A stretch of 64,000 bases of DNA, taken from positions 92,645 to 156,644 of the forward strand of contig JAJXZX010000005.1 of assembly GCA_021779835.1 (NCBI GenBank), read 5' to 3'. Every line of letters starts with the position of its first letter. Position 1 is the stretch's first letter. The position numbers and the translations under genes are program-made. Shown here in pieces: positions 26,218-35,238 of this stretch. The stretch is from Pseudomonadota bacterium. Its GTDB lineage: Bacteria; Pseudomonadota; Alphaproteobacteria; Rhodobacterales; Rhodobacteraceae. The notes beneath the pieces were generated by a model. It saw nothing but the letters and a program-made list of their open reading frames with translations, was not told the DNA's origin and ran no database searches.

Positions 26218-26333
26218 GGCCCCCGGCCCGCGCCGCCATCGCCTGCGGCGCGGGGATCTCTGCCAACCCCTGTTGACATATCCCCCGCCCGCGCCCGATA
26301 GACGTCGCACCCCATCCGGAAAGGCCCCAGCCC

Positions 26334-27284
26334 GTGCGCATCCTCGATCACGCCATCATCCCAGAGCTTCCCAACCCCTACTATGGCAAGGTGCGCGACA
26401 ATTACGACCTGCCGGACGGACGCCGTATCATCATCTCGTCGGACCGAATCTCGGCCTTCGACCGCATCCTTGCCTGCATCCCGTGGAAGGGTCAGGTGCT
26501 GACCCAAACCGCACGCTTCTGGTTCGATGCCACCGCCGATATCTGCCCCAACCACGTCCTCGCCTACCCGGACCCTAACGTGGTGATCGGCAAGCGCCTG
26601 ACCATTCTGCCGGTCGAAATCGTGGTGCGCGGCTATCTTGCAGGCACCACCGGCACCTCGATCCTGACGCTGTATAGGAAGGGCGAACGGGTGATGTATG
26701 GCCACACCCTGCCCGACGGCCTGAAAGACAACGCAGCGCTGCCGACCCCGATCATCACGCCGACCTCCAAGGCGTTTGACGGCGGCCATGACGAGCCGCT
26801 GACCCCCGCGCAGATCGTCGAGACCGGGCTTGTGACCCAAGCGCAGTGGGATCAGCTTTCCGCCTATGCACTGGCGCTTTTCGCGCGCGGTCAGGAAATG
26901 GCGCGTGCGCGGGGCCTGATCCTTGTCGATACAAAGTATGAATTCGGCACCGACGCCGAGGGGCGCATCCTGCTGGCCGACGAAATCCACACCCCCGATT
27001 CCAGCCGCTATTGGATCGCCGCCGGGTATCAGCCCGCCTTTGCCGCCGGCACCCGCCCGCCGAGCTTCGACAAGGATTTCATCCGCGCCTGGGTGGGGGA
27101 ACGCTGCGACCCCTACAAAGGCCCGGTTCCCGAAATCCCGGCCGAGATGATCGAAAAGACCTCCAAGGTCTATATTCAGGCCTACGAGGCCATCACTGGC
27201 CAGACCTTCGTGCCGGATACCTCGGGCGCCACCCCGCTCGACCGCGTCCGCGCCAACCTCGCGCCGTATTTCACCAAGGCCTGA
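26334..27284 (+). CDS. purC: Phosphoribosylaminoimidazole-succinocarboxamide synthase
   Basis: A 316-residue SAICAR synthase joining aspartate to CAIR with ATP in purine synthesis. The long form has [69 protein letters not shown] and [10 protein letters not shown], covering the ATP, CAIR and metal sites. The start is a GTG (GTGCGCATC). It stands as a single gene after the TelA cluster with a 116-base gap. Many alphaproteobacteria carry a shorter PurC as well; that copy is not in the window. Confidence 0.95.
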   Translation: MRILDHAIIPELPNPYYGKVRDNYDLPDGRRIIISSDRISAFDRILACIPWKGQVLTQTARFWFDATADICPNHVLAYPDPNVVIGKRLTILPVEIVVRGYLAGTTGTSILTLYRKGERVMYGHTLPDGLKDNAALPTPIITPTSKAFDGGHDEPLTPAQIVETGLVTQAQWDQLSAYALALFARGQEMARARGLILVDTKYEFGTDAEGRILLADEIHTPDSSRYWIAAGYQPAFAAGTRPPSFDKDFIRAWVGERCDPYKGPVPEIPAEMIEKTSKVYIQAYEAITGQTFVPDTSGATPLDRVRANLAPYFTKA

Positions 27285-27383
27285 GCGCGCGGCATAGGAA
27301 TTGCACAGGGCGGCGCGCAAATCCATTGCCCCCTCGCCGCCCCCGGATTATTGGTCGCGCTAACAATTAGGGAGAGACGACCA

Positions 27384-28307
27384 ATGATCCTGTCCTGCGG
27401 AGAAGCCCTGATCGACATGCTGCCGCGCACCACCACGCTGGGCGAGGCCGCCTTTGCCCCCTATGCCGGTGGCGCCGTATTCAACACCGCAATCGCCTTG
27501 GGCCGCCTTGGCGCGCCCGCCGGGTTCTTCACCGGGCTTTCCACCGACCTGATGGGCGAGGTGCTGACCAACACACTGGCCGCGTCCAACGTGGACACGA
27601 CCTACTGCGCGCGCTCTGCTCGGCCTACCACACTCGCCTTCGTCAAGCTGGTCGATGGCCACGCAACCTACGCGTTCTACGACGAAAATACCGCCGGGCG
27701 GCTTTTGTCGCGCGACGAGTTGCCCAGCCTGCCCGCCTCAATCTCCACCCTGTTCTTTGGTGGCATCAGTCTGGTGAACGACCCCGCCGCATCCAGCTAC
27801 GAGGCGCTGATGACGCGCGAGGCCCCTGCCCGCGTCACCATGATCGACCCCAATATCCGCCCCGGTTTCATCACCGATCAGGCTGACTACCGCGCCCGCA
27901 TCGCGCGGATGATCGCGCTGGCGGATATCGTTAAACTGTCCGACGAAGACCTCGTCTGGCTTGAGGGCAAAGGCGAAACCGCAACGCTGGCGCGCGGTCT
28001 GCTGGCGCGGGGGCCGAAGATCGTTCTGATCACCGAAGGCGCCAAAGGGGCCACCGCCTATACCGCGCGCGACACCGTCTCTGTCGCGGCCCAAAAGGTC
28101 ACCGTCGCGGATACCGTCGGCGCGGGTGATACGTTCAACGCGGGCGTGCTCGCCTCACTGCACGCCCAGGGCGCGCTGACCAAAGCCACCATCGCCGCCG
28201 CCACACCCGACATGCTGCGCGCCGCGCTGACGCTTGGGGTGCGCGCCGCAGCCGTGACCGTCAGCCGTGCCGGGGCCAACCCGCCTTGGGCGCGCGAGCT
28301 GGCCTGA
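27384..28307 (+). CDS. PfkB-family sugar kinase
   Basis: A 307-residue kinase with the ribokinase fold. It has [14 protein letters not shown] at the start, [23 protein letters not shown] and the catalytic anion-hole motif [12 protein letters not shown] near the C-terminus. The N-terminal pattern is closest to fructokinases (fructose to fructose-6-phosphate), but substrate cannot be fixed. The ATG at 27384 with AGGGAGAG upstream is preferred to an in-frame ATG 33 bases earlier. The stop overlaps the dtd start (TGATG), so the two are coupled. Confidence 0.88.
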   Translation: MILSCGEALIDMLPRTTTLGEAAFAPYAGGAVFNTAIALGRLGAPAGFFTGLSTDLMGEVLTNTLAASNVDTTYCARSARPTTLAFVKLVDGHATYAFYDENTAGRLLSRDELPSLPASISTLFFGGISLVNDPAASSYEALMTREAPARVTMIDPNIRPGFITDQADYRARIARMIALADIVKLSDEDLVWLEGKGETATLARGLLARGPKIVLITEGAKGATAYTARDTVSVAAQKVTVADTVGAGDTFNAGVLASLHAQGALTKATIAAATPDMLRAALTLGVRAAAVTVSRAGANPPWARELA

Positions 28308-28741
28308 TGCGCGCCGTTCTGCAACGCGTGACCCGCGCCTCGGTCGAGGTGGCGGGCGCGGAAATCGGCGCCATCGGTCCGGGGCTGCTGATCCTCGTCT
28401 GCGCCATGCAGGGTGATGATACCGCCAAGGCCGACGCGCTTGCCGCCAAAATCGCCAAGATGCGCATTTTCAAGGACGACGCCGGCAAGATGAACCTCAG
28501 CCTGCGCGACATTGCAGGGGCCGCGCTGGTGGTCAGCCAGTTCACCCTTGCCGCCGACCTGCGCGGCAACCGCCCCGGCTTTTCCACCGCCGCCCCGCCC
28601 GACGAAGGCCGCCGCATCTACGAACATTTCGCGCAAGCGATGCGCAACGAAGGCGTGCCCGTCGCCACCGGCGAATTCGGCGCGGACATGGCGGTCAGCC
28701 TTGTCAATGACGGCCCGGTCACGATCTGGATGGACCAGTAA
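28307..28741 (+). CDS. dtd: D-aminoacyl-tRNA deacylase
   Basis: A 144-residue protein, the normal Dtd size, which removes D-amino acids (and glycine from tRNA-Ala) to proofread charging. Conserved motifs are [31 protein letters not shown] (the SQ...T catalytic site) and [11 protein letters not shown] (the GP cis-proline motif that gives chiral selectivity). It begins inside the stop codon of the sugar-kinase gene. Confidence 0.96.
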   Translation: MRAVLQRVTRASVEVAGAEIGAIGPGLLILVCAMQGDDTAKADALAAKIAKMRIFKDDAGKMNLSLRDIAGAALVVSQFTLAADLRGNRPGFSTAAPPDEGRRIYEHFAQAMRNEGVPVATGEFGADMAVSLVNDGPVTIWMDQ

Positions 28742-28791
28742 TCGCGGGGTTGAGGTGGGCCATTCTTTAGCCCAAACTCGGATCACAATCC

Positions 28792-28809
28792 CGTCAGCGC
28801 ACCGTCAGC
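28792..28809 (+). promoter_or_regulatory. Direct repeat, candidate response-regulator site
   Basis: CGTCAGC-GCAC-CGTCAGC repeats with an 11-base period, one helical turn, as expected for OmpR/PhoB-family dimers. It lies 22 bases ahead of the PepSY gene that heads the two-component operon. The same motif and spacing recurs at 31135-31152. The only other structure noted in the 90-base gap is the AGGAGG ribosome site. Confidence 0.6.
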
Positions 28810-28831
28810 CGACGGATGCCAAGAGGAGGCC

Positions 28832-29128
28832 ATGAAACACCTGATAGCGCTCATCCTGATTTCCTTTGCCGCCGCGGCTCACGCCGACGGGGACGATCAG
28901 GATCGCGCGCGGGAAGCCTATGAACATCACGAGATCATGCCACTGGCCAAGATTCTCGCCGCGGTGAAGCGTACCTATGGCAACAATGTTGTAGATATCG
29001 AGTTTGAGGATCACAAAGGCCAAAAAGTTTACGAGTTCGAAATCATTGACCCGTCCGGTCAGGTTATCGAGGTGGTAATCGACGCCGCGACCGGCAAGCG
29101 CGTTGGCAATGAAGAGGAAAAGGACTGA
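28832..29128 (+). CDS. Periplasmic PepSY-domain protein
   Basis: A 98-residue exported protein. The signal peptide is MKHLIALILISFAAAAHADG with a likely cut after HA or ADG. The mature part is a single PepSY domain: MPLAKILAAVKRTYGNNVVDIE, KVYEFEIIDPSGQVIEVVIDAATG. Small PepSY proteins often sit upstream of response-regulator/kinase pairs and may sense or inhibit in the periplasm. Its stop overlaps the response-regulator start (TGATG). Confidence 0.88.
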   Translation: MKHLIALILISFAAAAHADGDDQDRAREAYEHHEIMPLAKILAAVKRTYGNNVVDIEFEDHKGQKVYEFEIIDPSGQVIEVVIDAATGKRVGNEEEKD

Positions 29129-29793
29129 TGCGCATCCTTGCTGTTGAAGATGACCCGCGCATCGCCGCAGACCTCAAATCCGCCCTGACCTCGGCAGGCT
29201 TCCTTGTCGAAAGCTGCGCCGACGGCGAGGATGCGTGGTTTCTGGGCGATACCGAAAATTACGACCTCATCGTTCTTGACCTTGGTCTGCCCAGCCTTGA
29301 CGGCCTGACCGTCCTCAAACGCTGGCGCAAGGGCGGATGCGAGACGCCGGTGCTGATCCTCACCGCGCGTGGCGCGTGGACCGAACGTGTTGAAGGCATC
29401 GACGCCGGCGCGGATGACTACCTGCCCAAGCCGTTCCGGATGGAGGAACTGGTCGCCCGCGCCCGTGCGCTGGTGCGGCGTTCGGCCGGTCGCGGCACCT
29501 CGATGCAGGCGCATGGGGGCCTCATGCTGGACGCGACCAAGATGGAGGTCACGCTGAACGGCGAACCGGTGCCTGCCTCGGCGCTGGAATACCGGCTGCT
29601 GTCCTACCTGATGCTGCACCGCGACCGCGTGCTGCCGCCGACCGAGATCCTTGAGCATCTTTACGGCGACGAGGACGCGCGCGAAGCCAATGCGTTGGAG
29701 GCGCTGATCGCCCGGCTGCGCCGCAAGCTTGGCCCCGGCGTGATCGGCACCAGACGCGGCTTCGGCTATTTCCTTGAAAGCACGCCAGAGTGA
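29128..29793 (+). CDS. OmpR/PhoB-family response regulator
   Basis: A 221-residue two-domain regulator. The receiver has acidic D8/D9, phosphoacceptor D51 (LIVLDLGLP), LILTARGAW and the conserved Lys in DDYLPKPF. The C-terminal winged helix (about 125-220) has NGEPVPASALEYRLLSYLML and EALIARLRRKLGPGVIGTRRGFGY. It resembles the PhoP/QseB side of the family. It probably binds the CGTCAGC repeats flanking the operon. Overlaps of four bases tie it to PepSY upstream and the kinase downstream. Confidence 0.95.
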   Translation: MRILAVEDDPRIAADLKSALTSAGFLVESCADGEDAWFLGDTENYDLIVLDLGLPSLDGLTVLKRWRKGGCETPVLILTARGAWTERVEGIDAGADDYLPKPFRMEELVARARALVRRSAGRGTSMQAHGGLMLDATKMEVTLNGEPVPASALEYRLLSYLMLHRDRVLPPTEILEHLYGDEDAREANALEALIARLRRKLGPGVIGTRRGFGYFLESTPE

Positions 29794-31133
29794 AACGCTG
29801 GTCGCTGCATCTGCGGCTTTTCGCGGCGGGCGCAGCTTCGGTGATCGCGGCGCTGGCGCTGGCCGCCTTCGGGCTGTCATTGCTGTTTGACGCCCATGTG
29901 CAACGTCGCGCCGTCGCAGATATGTCGATCCAGCTCGATCAAGTGCTGGGCGGCATTGACCTTGATCCGGCAGGCCAGCTTGTCCTCGCCCGCCCGCTCA
30001 GCGATCCGCGTTTCCTCAGGCCGCTCAGCGGGCTTTACTGGCAAATCGACGTCAGGGACACCACCCTGCGCTCGCGGTCGTTGTGGGACTATACGCTGCC
30101 GCTGCCGTTCGACGAGCCGGTGGACGGCACCGTGCATATTCACGACATTCCCGGCCCGACAGGCAGCACCCTTCTGGTGCTGGAACGCCGCGTGCGCCTG
30201 CCACCGCGGCTTGGCAGCTATCCGGTTCGCATCGCCGTCGCGATGGACCGCGCCGAACTCCGCGCCGAGGGGCAATCTTTCGTCAACGACATGGTGCCCT
30301 ACCTTGCCCTGCTAGCCGCTTTCCTTATCGTTGCAGGCTGGGTGCAGGTCGCGGTCGGTCTGCGGCCGCTGGCCACCGTTGGTGCCCGCGTCGCCGCCGT
30401 CCGCTCTGGCCAATCCACCCGGCTGGGCGAAGATTTTCCGACCGAAGTGCGCCCGCTGGCGGGCGAGGTTGACGCGCTGATCGAGGCGCGAGAGAACGAT
30501 GTCGTGCGCGCCCGTGCCCGCGCCGGGGATCTGGCGCATGGCCTGAAAACCCCGCTTCAGGCCCTTTATGGCGAGGCGGGCCGCCTGCGCGACAAGGGCG
30601 AATGCGAGGCAGCCAGCGCGATTGACGCCATCGCCGACGCCATGCACCGCCATGTTGACCGCGAGCTGACCCGCGCCCGCATCGCCTCGCGCGCGCCCAG
30701 CGCCAGTTGCGATACCGCCACCGCTGTCACCCGCGTCTTGTCCGTGGTGCGCCGCACGCCGACCGGCGCGGGTGTTGCGTGGGATGTTGATGCGCCCTCT
30801 GCGCTTTTGGCGCGGATCGACACCGACGACCTGACCGAGGCCCTGGGCGCGCTGATCGAAAACGCCGCCCGCCACGCCGCCTCTTGCGTGACCATCACCA
30901 CTTACCGCCAGCCCGGCATTGTCGTCATGACCATTGCCGACGATGGCCCCGGCATCCCCGAAGACCGTATCGACGATCTGCTGACCCGTGGCGCACGTCT
31001 GGACACCAGTGGTCCGGGAACCGGCCTCGGCCTGTCGATCGCGTCGGAAATCGTCGAGGCGGTGGGCGGCACCCTGACCCTGCGCAACGGCGACCCGGGA
31101 TTGGTCGCAAAACTGACCTTGCCAGAGGCGTAA
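29790..31133 (+). CDS. Sensor histidine kinase, PhoQ-like
   Basis: A 447-residue inner-membrane kinase. An N-terminal helix (LFAAGAASVIAALALAAFGLSLLF), a periplasmic sensor of about 130 residues, a second helix (YLALLAAFLIVAGWVQVAVGL), and a HAMP-like linker precede the H box GDLAHGLKTPLQALYGEAG with H250. The ATPase shows GALIENAARHA, IADDGPGIPE and GPGTGLGLSIASEIVEA. The HGLKTPL form of the H box is that of PhoQ/QseC-like kinases. The stimulus is unknown; a PepSY partner is encoded first in the operon. Confidence 0.93.
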   Translation: MKRWSLHLRLFAAGAASVIAALALAAFGLSLLFDAHVQRRAVADMSIQLDQVLGGIDLDPAGQLVLARPLSDPRFLRPLSGLYWQIDVRDTTLRSRSLWDYTLPLPFDEPVDGTVHIHDIPGPTGSTLLVLERRVRLPPRLGSYPVRIAVAMDRAELRAEGQSFVNDMVPYLALLAAFLIVAGWVQVAVGLRPLATVGARVAAVRSGQSTRLGEDFPTEVRPLAGEVDALIEARENDVVRARARAGDLAHGLKTPLQALYGEAGRLRDKGECEAASAIDAIADAMHRHVDRELTRARIASRAPSASCDTATAVTRVLSVVRRTPTGAGVAWDVDAPSALLARIDTDDLTEALGALIENAARHAASCVTITTYRQPGIVVMTIADDGPGIPEDRIDDLLTRGARLDTSGPGTGLGLSIASEIVEAVGGTLTLRNGDPGLVAKLTLPEA

Positions 31134-31134
31134 A

Positions 31135-31152
31135 CGTCAGCCTCGCGTCAGC
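31135..31152 (+). promoter_or_regulatory. Second CGTCAGC direct repeat, behind the kinase gene
   Basis: CGTCAGC-CTCG-CGTCAGC has the same sequence and 11-base period as the site at 28792. It starts one base after the kinase stop codon. Ten bases further on, CATAGAG could serve as part of a -10 box. A promoter firing into the following gap is an inference. Confidence 0.5.
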
Positions 31153-31312
31153 GTGAGTGCACCATAGAGACGCAAGGCGCAATTCCCGGCGCCCAATCGG
31201 CCCGGTGCCCCCAAGCAACCGGGCCCGGCCCGCCATCCGTCCCCAATGCGGCTGGCGGGCCACCCCAGTCCTCACGGAACCGCGCGATACCCGACTTGCG
31301 GGGCAAACGACG
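31153..31312. other. Structured gap between convergent genes
   Basis: No protein gene was seen in these 160 bases. CCCGGT (31201-31206) pairs with ACCGGG (31218-31223), and GGCCCGCC (31227-31234) pairs perfectly with GGCGGGCC (31254-31261). These could be terminators for the convergent kinase and P-type ATPase genes, or parts of a small RNA transcribed from the repeat site at 31135. Confidence 0.4.
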
Positions 31313-33151
31313 TCAGGTCGCCCCCCTCAGCGCGCGCAACGCGTTCAGGATCACCGCGACATCGATCGCCTCCTGCATCAGCGCGCCCTGAACGGGCGAG
31401 ATCATCCCAAGCGCGGCGGCCACCATCCCCGCAACCGATAACCCGATACCCACAACCACGCTTTGCCTTGCAATTCCAAGCGCTTGTCGCGCGATCTTCA
31501 GCGCGGGCAGGATGCGGTCGAGCCGATCAACAAGCAGCACGACATCGGCCGCCTCGGCGCTGGCCGCCGCGCCACGCGCGCCCATCGCCACACCCAGATC
31601 GGCCGCCGCCAGCGCGGGCGCGTCGTTGACGCCGTCACCGATCATCATCACCCGGCCATGCGCCCTTTCCGTCACCACCACGGCGATCTTGCGCTCTGGC
31701 GTCAGGCCCGCATGAACCGCATCAAAGCCAAGCCCCTCCACGATCGCCTCAGCCACCTCAGGCCGGTCGCCGGTTGCCAGCACGATCCGCGTCACGCCCA
31801 AGGCGCGCAAGCCCGCCAACAGTTCCGTTGTCCCGACGCGCAATTGGTCGGCAAGGATCAATTCCCCGACCCAGCGCCCGTCTACCGCCACGGCAACCGT
31901 GACCGCACCCGGACCGCCGCCAGCCTGCGGCGCCTCGGCCAGACCCAACCGCCCGACAACAAACCCACGCCCGCCGACGATGACCGCCTTGCCGTCCACG
32001 CTCCCTTCCAGCCCTTCGCCAGCGGTCTCGACCACATCTTCGGGCCGCGACAACGCCATGCCCCGCGCCCGCGCCTCGGTCACCAGCGTTTCGGCAATCG
32101 TATGACGCGAGGCCTGGTCGAGCGACGCGGCCAGCCGCAACACCTCATCGGCCGCGATGCCATCCGCCACCAACGTCTCGATCAAGCGCGGCTGGCCGTC
32201 GGTCAGCGTGCCGGTCTTATCCACCACCAGACCACGCACCGAGGCCAGCACCTCCAGCGCCTTGCCGCCCTTGATCAAGATCCCCTGCCCCGCCGCCTGA
32301 CTTAACCCCGCCACCAGCGCCACCGGCACCGCGAGGATCAACGGGCACGGGGTCGCCACCACCAGCACCGCCACCGCCCGGATCGGATCGCCGCTGATCG
32401 CCCATGCCGCCAAGGCGAGCGCCACCGTCACCAGCAAGAACCCCATCGCATAGCGGTCCGCCAGCCGTGCCATCGGCGCCCGCACGCCCTGCGCCTGCTG
32501 CACCAGCCGCACGATGCCCGCAAAGGTGCTGTCCGCCGCCGTCTGCGAGGCGGTCAGGTCGAACGGATCGCCAACCGAGGTCGCCCCGCTCATCACCGCC
32601 GCACCTGTCTCGTGGCGTTGCGGCAGCGACTCGCCGGTCAGCGCCGAAAGGTCGAGCATTCCGACCCCAAGCGCCACAAGCCCATCGACCGGCACGACAT
32701 CGCCTCGGCGGATCAACAGGCGATCGCCGGGCGCAATCGCCTCCAGCGGCACGTCCTCCAGCCCGCCGTCGCGGTGGCGCATAGCGCGACGCGGCACCTT
32801 GGACAACAGCGCCGTCATCTCGCGCCGCGCGCGCCGTTCGGCAAAGGCCTCAAGCGCCTGTCCGCCGGAATACATCAAGGCCACCACCGCCGCCGCGAGC
32901 GTCTGGTCAAAGATCAGCGCCGCACTCATCGACAGCGCCGCTACGACATCCAGCCCCATATCGCCGCGCCGAAGGCTGGTGACGATCTCCACCAGCAGCA
33001 TCGCCAGAACCGGCAGCGTGGCCGCGGTCCAAAGCCAAACCGCCGCCTCGCCCTGCCCCAAGGCACGCGCCAAAAGCCCGCCGAGCAGCCCAGCCAGCGC
33101 CACCCCGATAAGGACCGGCCGCACCGCCTTTTGAAATCCGCCCAGCGTCAT
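31313..33151 (-). CDS. Heavy-metal P-type ATPase without N-terminal metal-binding domain
   Basis: A 612-residue P1B-type pump from the ATG at 33151. It begins directly with membrane helices and lacks an HMA domain. The actuator loop has LSALTGESLPQRHE, phosphorylation site VDKTGTLTDGQ, and hinge MIGDGVNDAPALAAADLG. The transmembrane metal motif reads TPCPLILAVP, so it is CPL rather than CPC, CPH or SPC, and the usual HP locus in the N domain reads SRHTIAE. The exported metal therefore cannot be assigned to Cu, Zn/Cd or Co by the standard motif code. It lies 33 bases behind the ABC exporter operon and may be its last gene. Confidence 0.88.
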   Translation of the reverse strand: MTLGGFQKAVRPVLIGVALAGLLGGLLARALGQGEAAVWLWTAATLPVLAMLLVEIVTSLRRGDMGLDVVAALSMSAALIFDQTLAAAVVALMYSGGQALEAFAERRARREMTALLSKVPRRAMRHRDGGLEDVPLEAIAPGDRLLIRRGDVVPVDGLVALGVGMLDLSALTGESLPQRHETGAAVMSGATSVGDPFDLTASQTAADSTFAGIVRLVQQAQGVRAPMARLADRYAMGFLLVTVALALAAWAISGDPIRAVAVLVVATPCPLILAVPVALVAGLSQAAGQGILIKGGKALEVLASVRGLVVDKTGTLTDGQPRLIETLVADGIAADEVLRLAASLDQASRHTIAETLVTEARARGMALSRPEDVVETAGEGLEGSVDGKAVIVGGRGFVVGRLGLAEAPQAGGGPGAVTVAVAVDGRWVGELILADQLRVGTTELLAGLRALGVTRIVLATGDRPEVAEAIVEGLGFDAVHAGLTPERKIAVVVTERAHGRVMMIGDGVNDAPALAAADLGVAMGARGAAASAEAADVVLLVDRLDRILPALKIARQALGIARQSVVVGIGLSVAGMVAAALGMISPVQGALMQEAIDVAVILNALRALRGAT

Positions 33152-33184
33152 GTCAGAACCCCGCACCCCGCGCGCGGGGCCAAA

Positions 33185-34309
33185 TCAATCCAAAGTGCGC
33201 CGGAACCGCGACAGCGCCAGCCCCGCGAACACCACCACAAACCCGATCAGCGCCAGCACCGTTGACTGCACATCCGCCAGCCCCGCCCCCTTCAGCATCA
33301 CCGCCCGCACCAACCGCAGGAAATGCGTCAGTGGCAGGGCCTCACCCAACACCTGCGCCCACCCCGGCATACCACGGTAGGGAAACATGAACCCCGACAA
33401 CAGTATCGAGGGCAGGAAGAAAAAGAACGAAAGCTGCATCGCCTGCATCTGCGACTGCGCCACGGTCGATATTGAATAGCCCAGCAACACCAGCGCCATG
33501 ACAAAGATCAACACGCCCGACAGCAACAGCCACAGCGCGCCGACAAACGGCACGCCGAACAGCACCTTGGCCGCGATCAGGATCACCGTCATCTGCACCG
33601 CCCCTACGGCAAGGAACGGCAGCACTTTGCCCAGCATGATCTCCAGCGGGCTGATCGGCATCGCCAGCAGGTTCTCCATCGTGCCGCGCTCGGTTTCGCG
33701 CGTCAGGCCCATCGCGGTCATCATCACCATCGTCATTTGCAGGATGGTGCCCAGCAAACCTGGCACGATGTTGTATTGCGTGATCCCCTCGGGGTTATAA
33801 AGCTTATGCACGATCACGTTCAGCGCACCCGGCGGCACCGCCACCGTGCCTTGCTCAAACGCCAGCCCTTGCTGCGCCACCGTGCTAAGCGTCGACACCG
33901 CGCCCGAGGCGACCGAGGGGTCGGTCGCATCCGCCTCGACCAGCAAGGTGGGCGAGTCGCCCCGGTCCACACGCCGGTCAAAATCCGAGGGGATGGTGAC
34001 GACAAACGACACATCCCCGCGCCGCAACAGCTTGTCGGCCTCATCCGCACTGACATTGATGTCGGTGAAATGGTAATATCCGGTCAGCTCCAACGCGGTG
34101 ACAATGGCGCGGGTATAGCGATCCTGCGTGGGTGCAACCAAGGCAGCGGGCAGGTGTTTGGGGTCGGTGTTGATCGCATAACCGAACAGGATCAGCATCA
34201 TGATCGGCACGCCCAGCATCATCGCGAAGGTGACGCGGTCGCGCCGCATCTGGATGGTTTCCTTGACCAGCATCGCGCGCAAACGGCGGAAAGACAGAAT
34301 CCGGTTCAT
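33185..34309 (-). CDS. ABC-2 type exporter permease (YhhJ/YbhR-like)
   Basis: A 374-residue inner-membrane permease. It has one N-terminal helix (FAMMLGVPIMMLILFGYAI), a periplasmic domain of about 140 residues, and five C-terminal helices. ETERGTMENLLAMPISPLEIMLGK, the conserved ABC-2 coupling motif, lies about two thirds along. It is the only permease in this operon, whereas E. coli YbhGFSR has two, so it may act as a homodimer. It overlaps the ATPase gene by four bases. Confidence 0.9.
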   Translation of the reverse strand: MNRILSFRRLRAMLVKETIQMRRDRVTFAMMLGVPIMMLILFGYAINTDPKHLPAALVAPTQDRYTRAIVTALELTGYYHFTDINVSADEADKLLRRGDVSFVVTIPSDFDRRVDRGDSPTLLVEADATDPSVASGAVSTLSTVAQQGLAFEQGTVAVPPGALNVIVHKLYNPEGITQYNIVPGLLGTILQMTMVMMTAMGLTRETERGTMENLLAMPISPLEIMLGKVLPFLAVGAVQMTVILIAAKVLFGVPFVGALWLLLSGVLIFVMALVLLGYSISTVAQSQMQAMQLSFFFFLPSILLSGFMFPYRGMPGWAQVLGEALPLTHFLRLVRAVMLKGAGLADVQSTVLALIGFVVVFAGLALSRFRRTLD

Positions 34310-35238
34310 GCCATGTTATCCTGACCCTTGCTCATCAACTGGATGAACACATCCTCAAGACTTGTCTGCGCGGGTTCCACTTTCGCCCCCGCCGCCTGCG
34401 CCGCCGCCCTGACTGAAGTCTCCAACGCCACGGCATCGCGCCCCACCACATGCAGTGTAGTCCCGAACGGCGCCACCTGATCCACCCCCGGCGCCACAGT
34501 CAGCCGCTCGGCAATGGCGATCATATCCGCGCCACCCAAGCCCTCGATAATAAAGGTGGAAAGCTTCGCTCCGGCCACCACCTCCGGCACCGTGCCGGTC
34601 GCCACCAACTTGCCGTAAGAGATATAATTGATGCGGTGACAACGCTCCGCCTCGTCCATGTAATGGGTCGAGACCAGCACCGTGATGCCTTCCGCCGCCA
34701 GCCGGTGAATCTCGTCCCAGAACTCGCGCCGCGCCTTGGGGTCCACCCCCGCCGTCGGCTCGTCCAGCAGCAACAGCTTGGGCTTGTGCATGGTGCAGGC
34801 GGCCAGCGCCAGCCGCTGCTTCCAGCCGCCCGACAGGTTCCCCGCCAACTGCTTTTGCCGTGAGGTCAGCCCCAGATCCGCCAGCGTCTGCGCCACCACC
34901 TCGCGCGCCGGATTTAGCCCATAAAGCCCCGCCACAAAGTTCAGGTTCTCGACAATCGACAGATCCTCGTAGAACGAGAATTTCTGCGTCATATACCCCA
35001 CTTCACGCTTGATCGCGCTGCCCTGCCGCAGCAGATCATAGCCCAGCACCCGCCCCGTGCCCTCATCTGGCGTCAACAGCCCGCACATCATGCGGATCGT
35101 CGTGGTCTTGCCCGACCCGTTCGGCCCCAAGAACCCCGAAATCTCGCCCTTCTCGACAGAGATCGACACATGGTCCACCACCGTCTTGTCCCCGTAGCGT
35201 TTGACCAGCCCTTCGACCGCGATGGCGGGCTCGCTCAT
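34306..35238 (-). CDS. ABC exporter ATP-binding protein
   Basis: A 310-residue single nucleotide-binding subunit. Walker A GPNGSGKTTT, Q-loop in YMTQKFSFYEDLS, signature LSGGWKQRLALA and Walker B LLLLDEPTAGVDPKAR are all intact. A C-terminal extension (about 235-310) matches DrrA/YbhF-type exporters. YbhF of E. coli fuses two such domains; here there is one. Four-base overlaps join it to the HlyD gene upstream and the permease downstream. Confidence 0.93.
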   Translation of the reverse strand: MSEPAIAVEGLVKRYGDKTVVDHVSISVEKGEISGFLGPNGSGKTTTIRMMCGLLTPDEGTGRVLGYDLLRQGSAIKREVGYMTQKFSFYEDLSIVENLNFVAGLYGLNPAREVVAQTLADLGLTSRQKQLAGNLSGGWKQRLALAACTMHKPKLLLLDEPTAGVDPKARREFWDEIHRLAAEGITVLVSTHYMDEAERCHRINYISYGKLVATGTVPEVVAGAKLSTFIIEGLGGADMIAIAERLTVAPGVDQVAPFGTTLHVVGRDAVALETSVRAAAQAAGAKVEPAQTSLEDVFIQLMSKGQDNMA

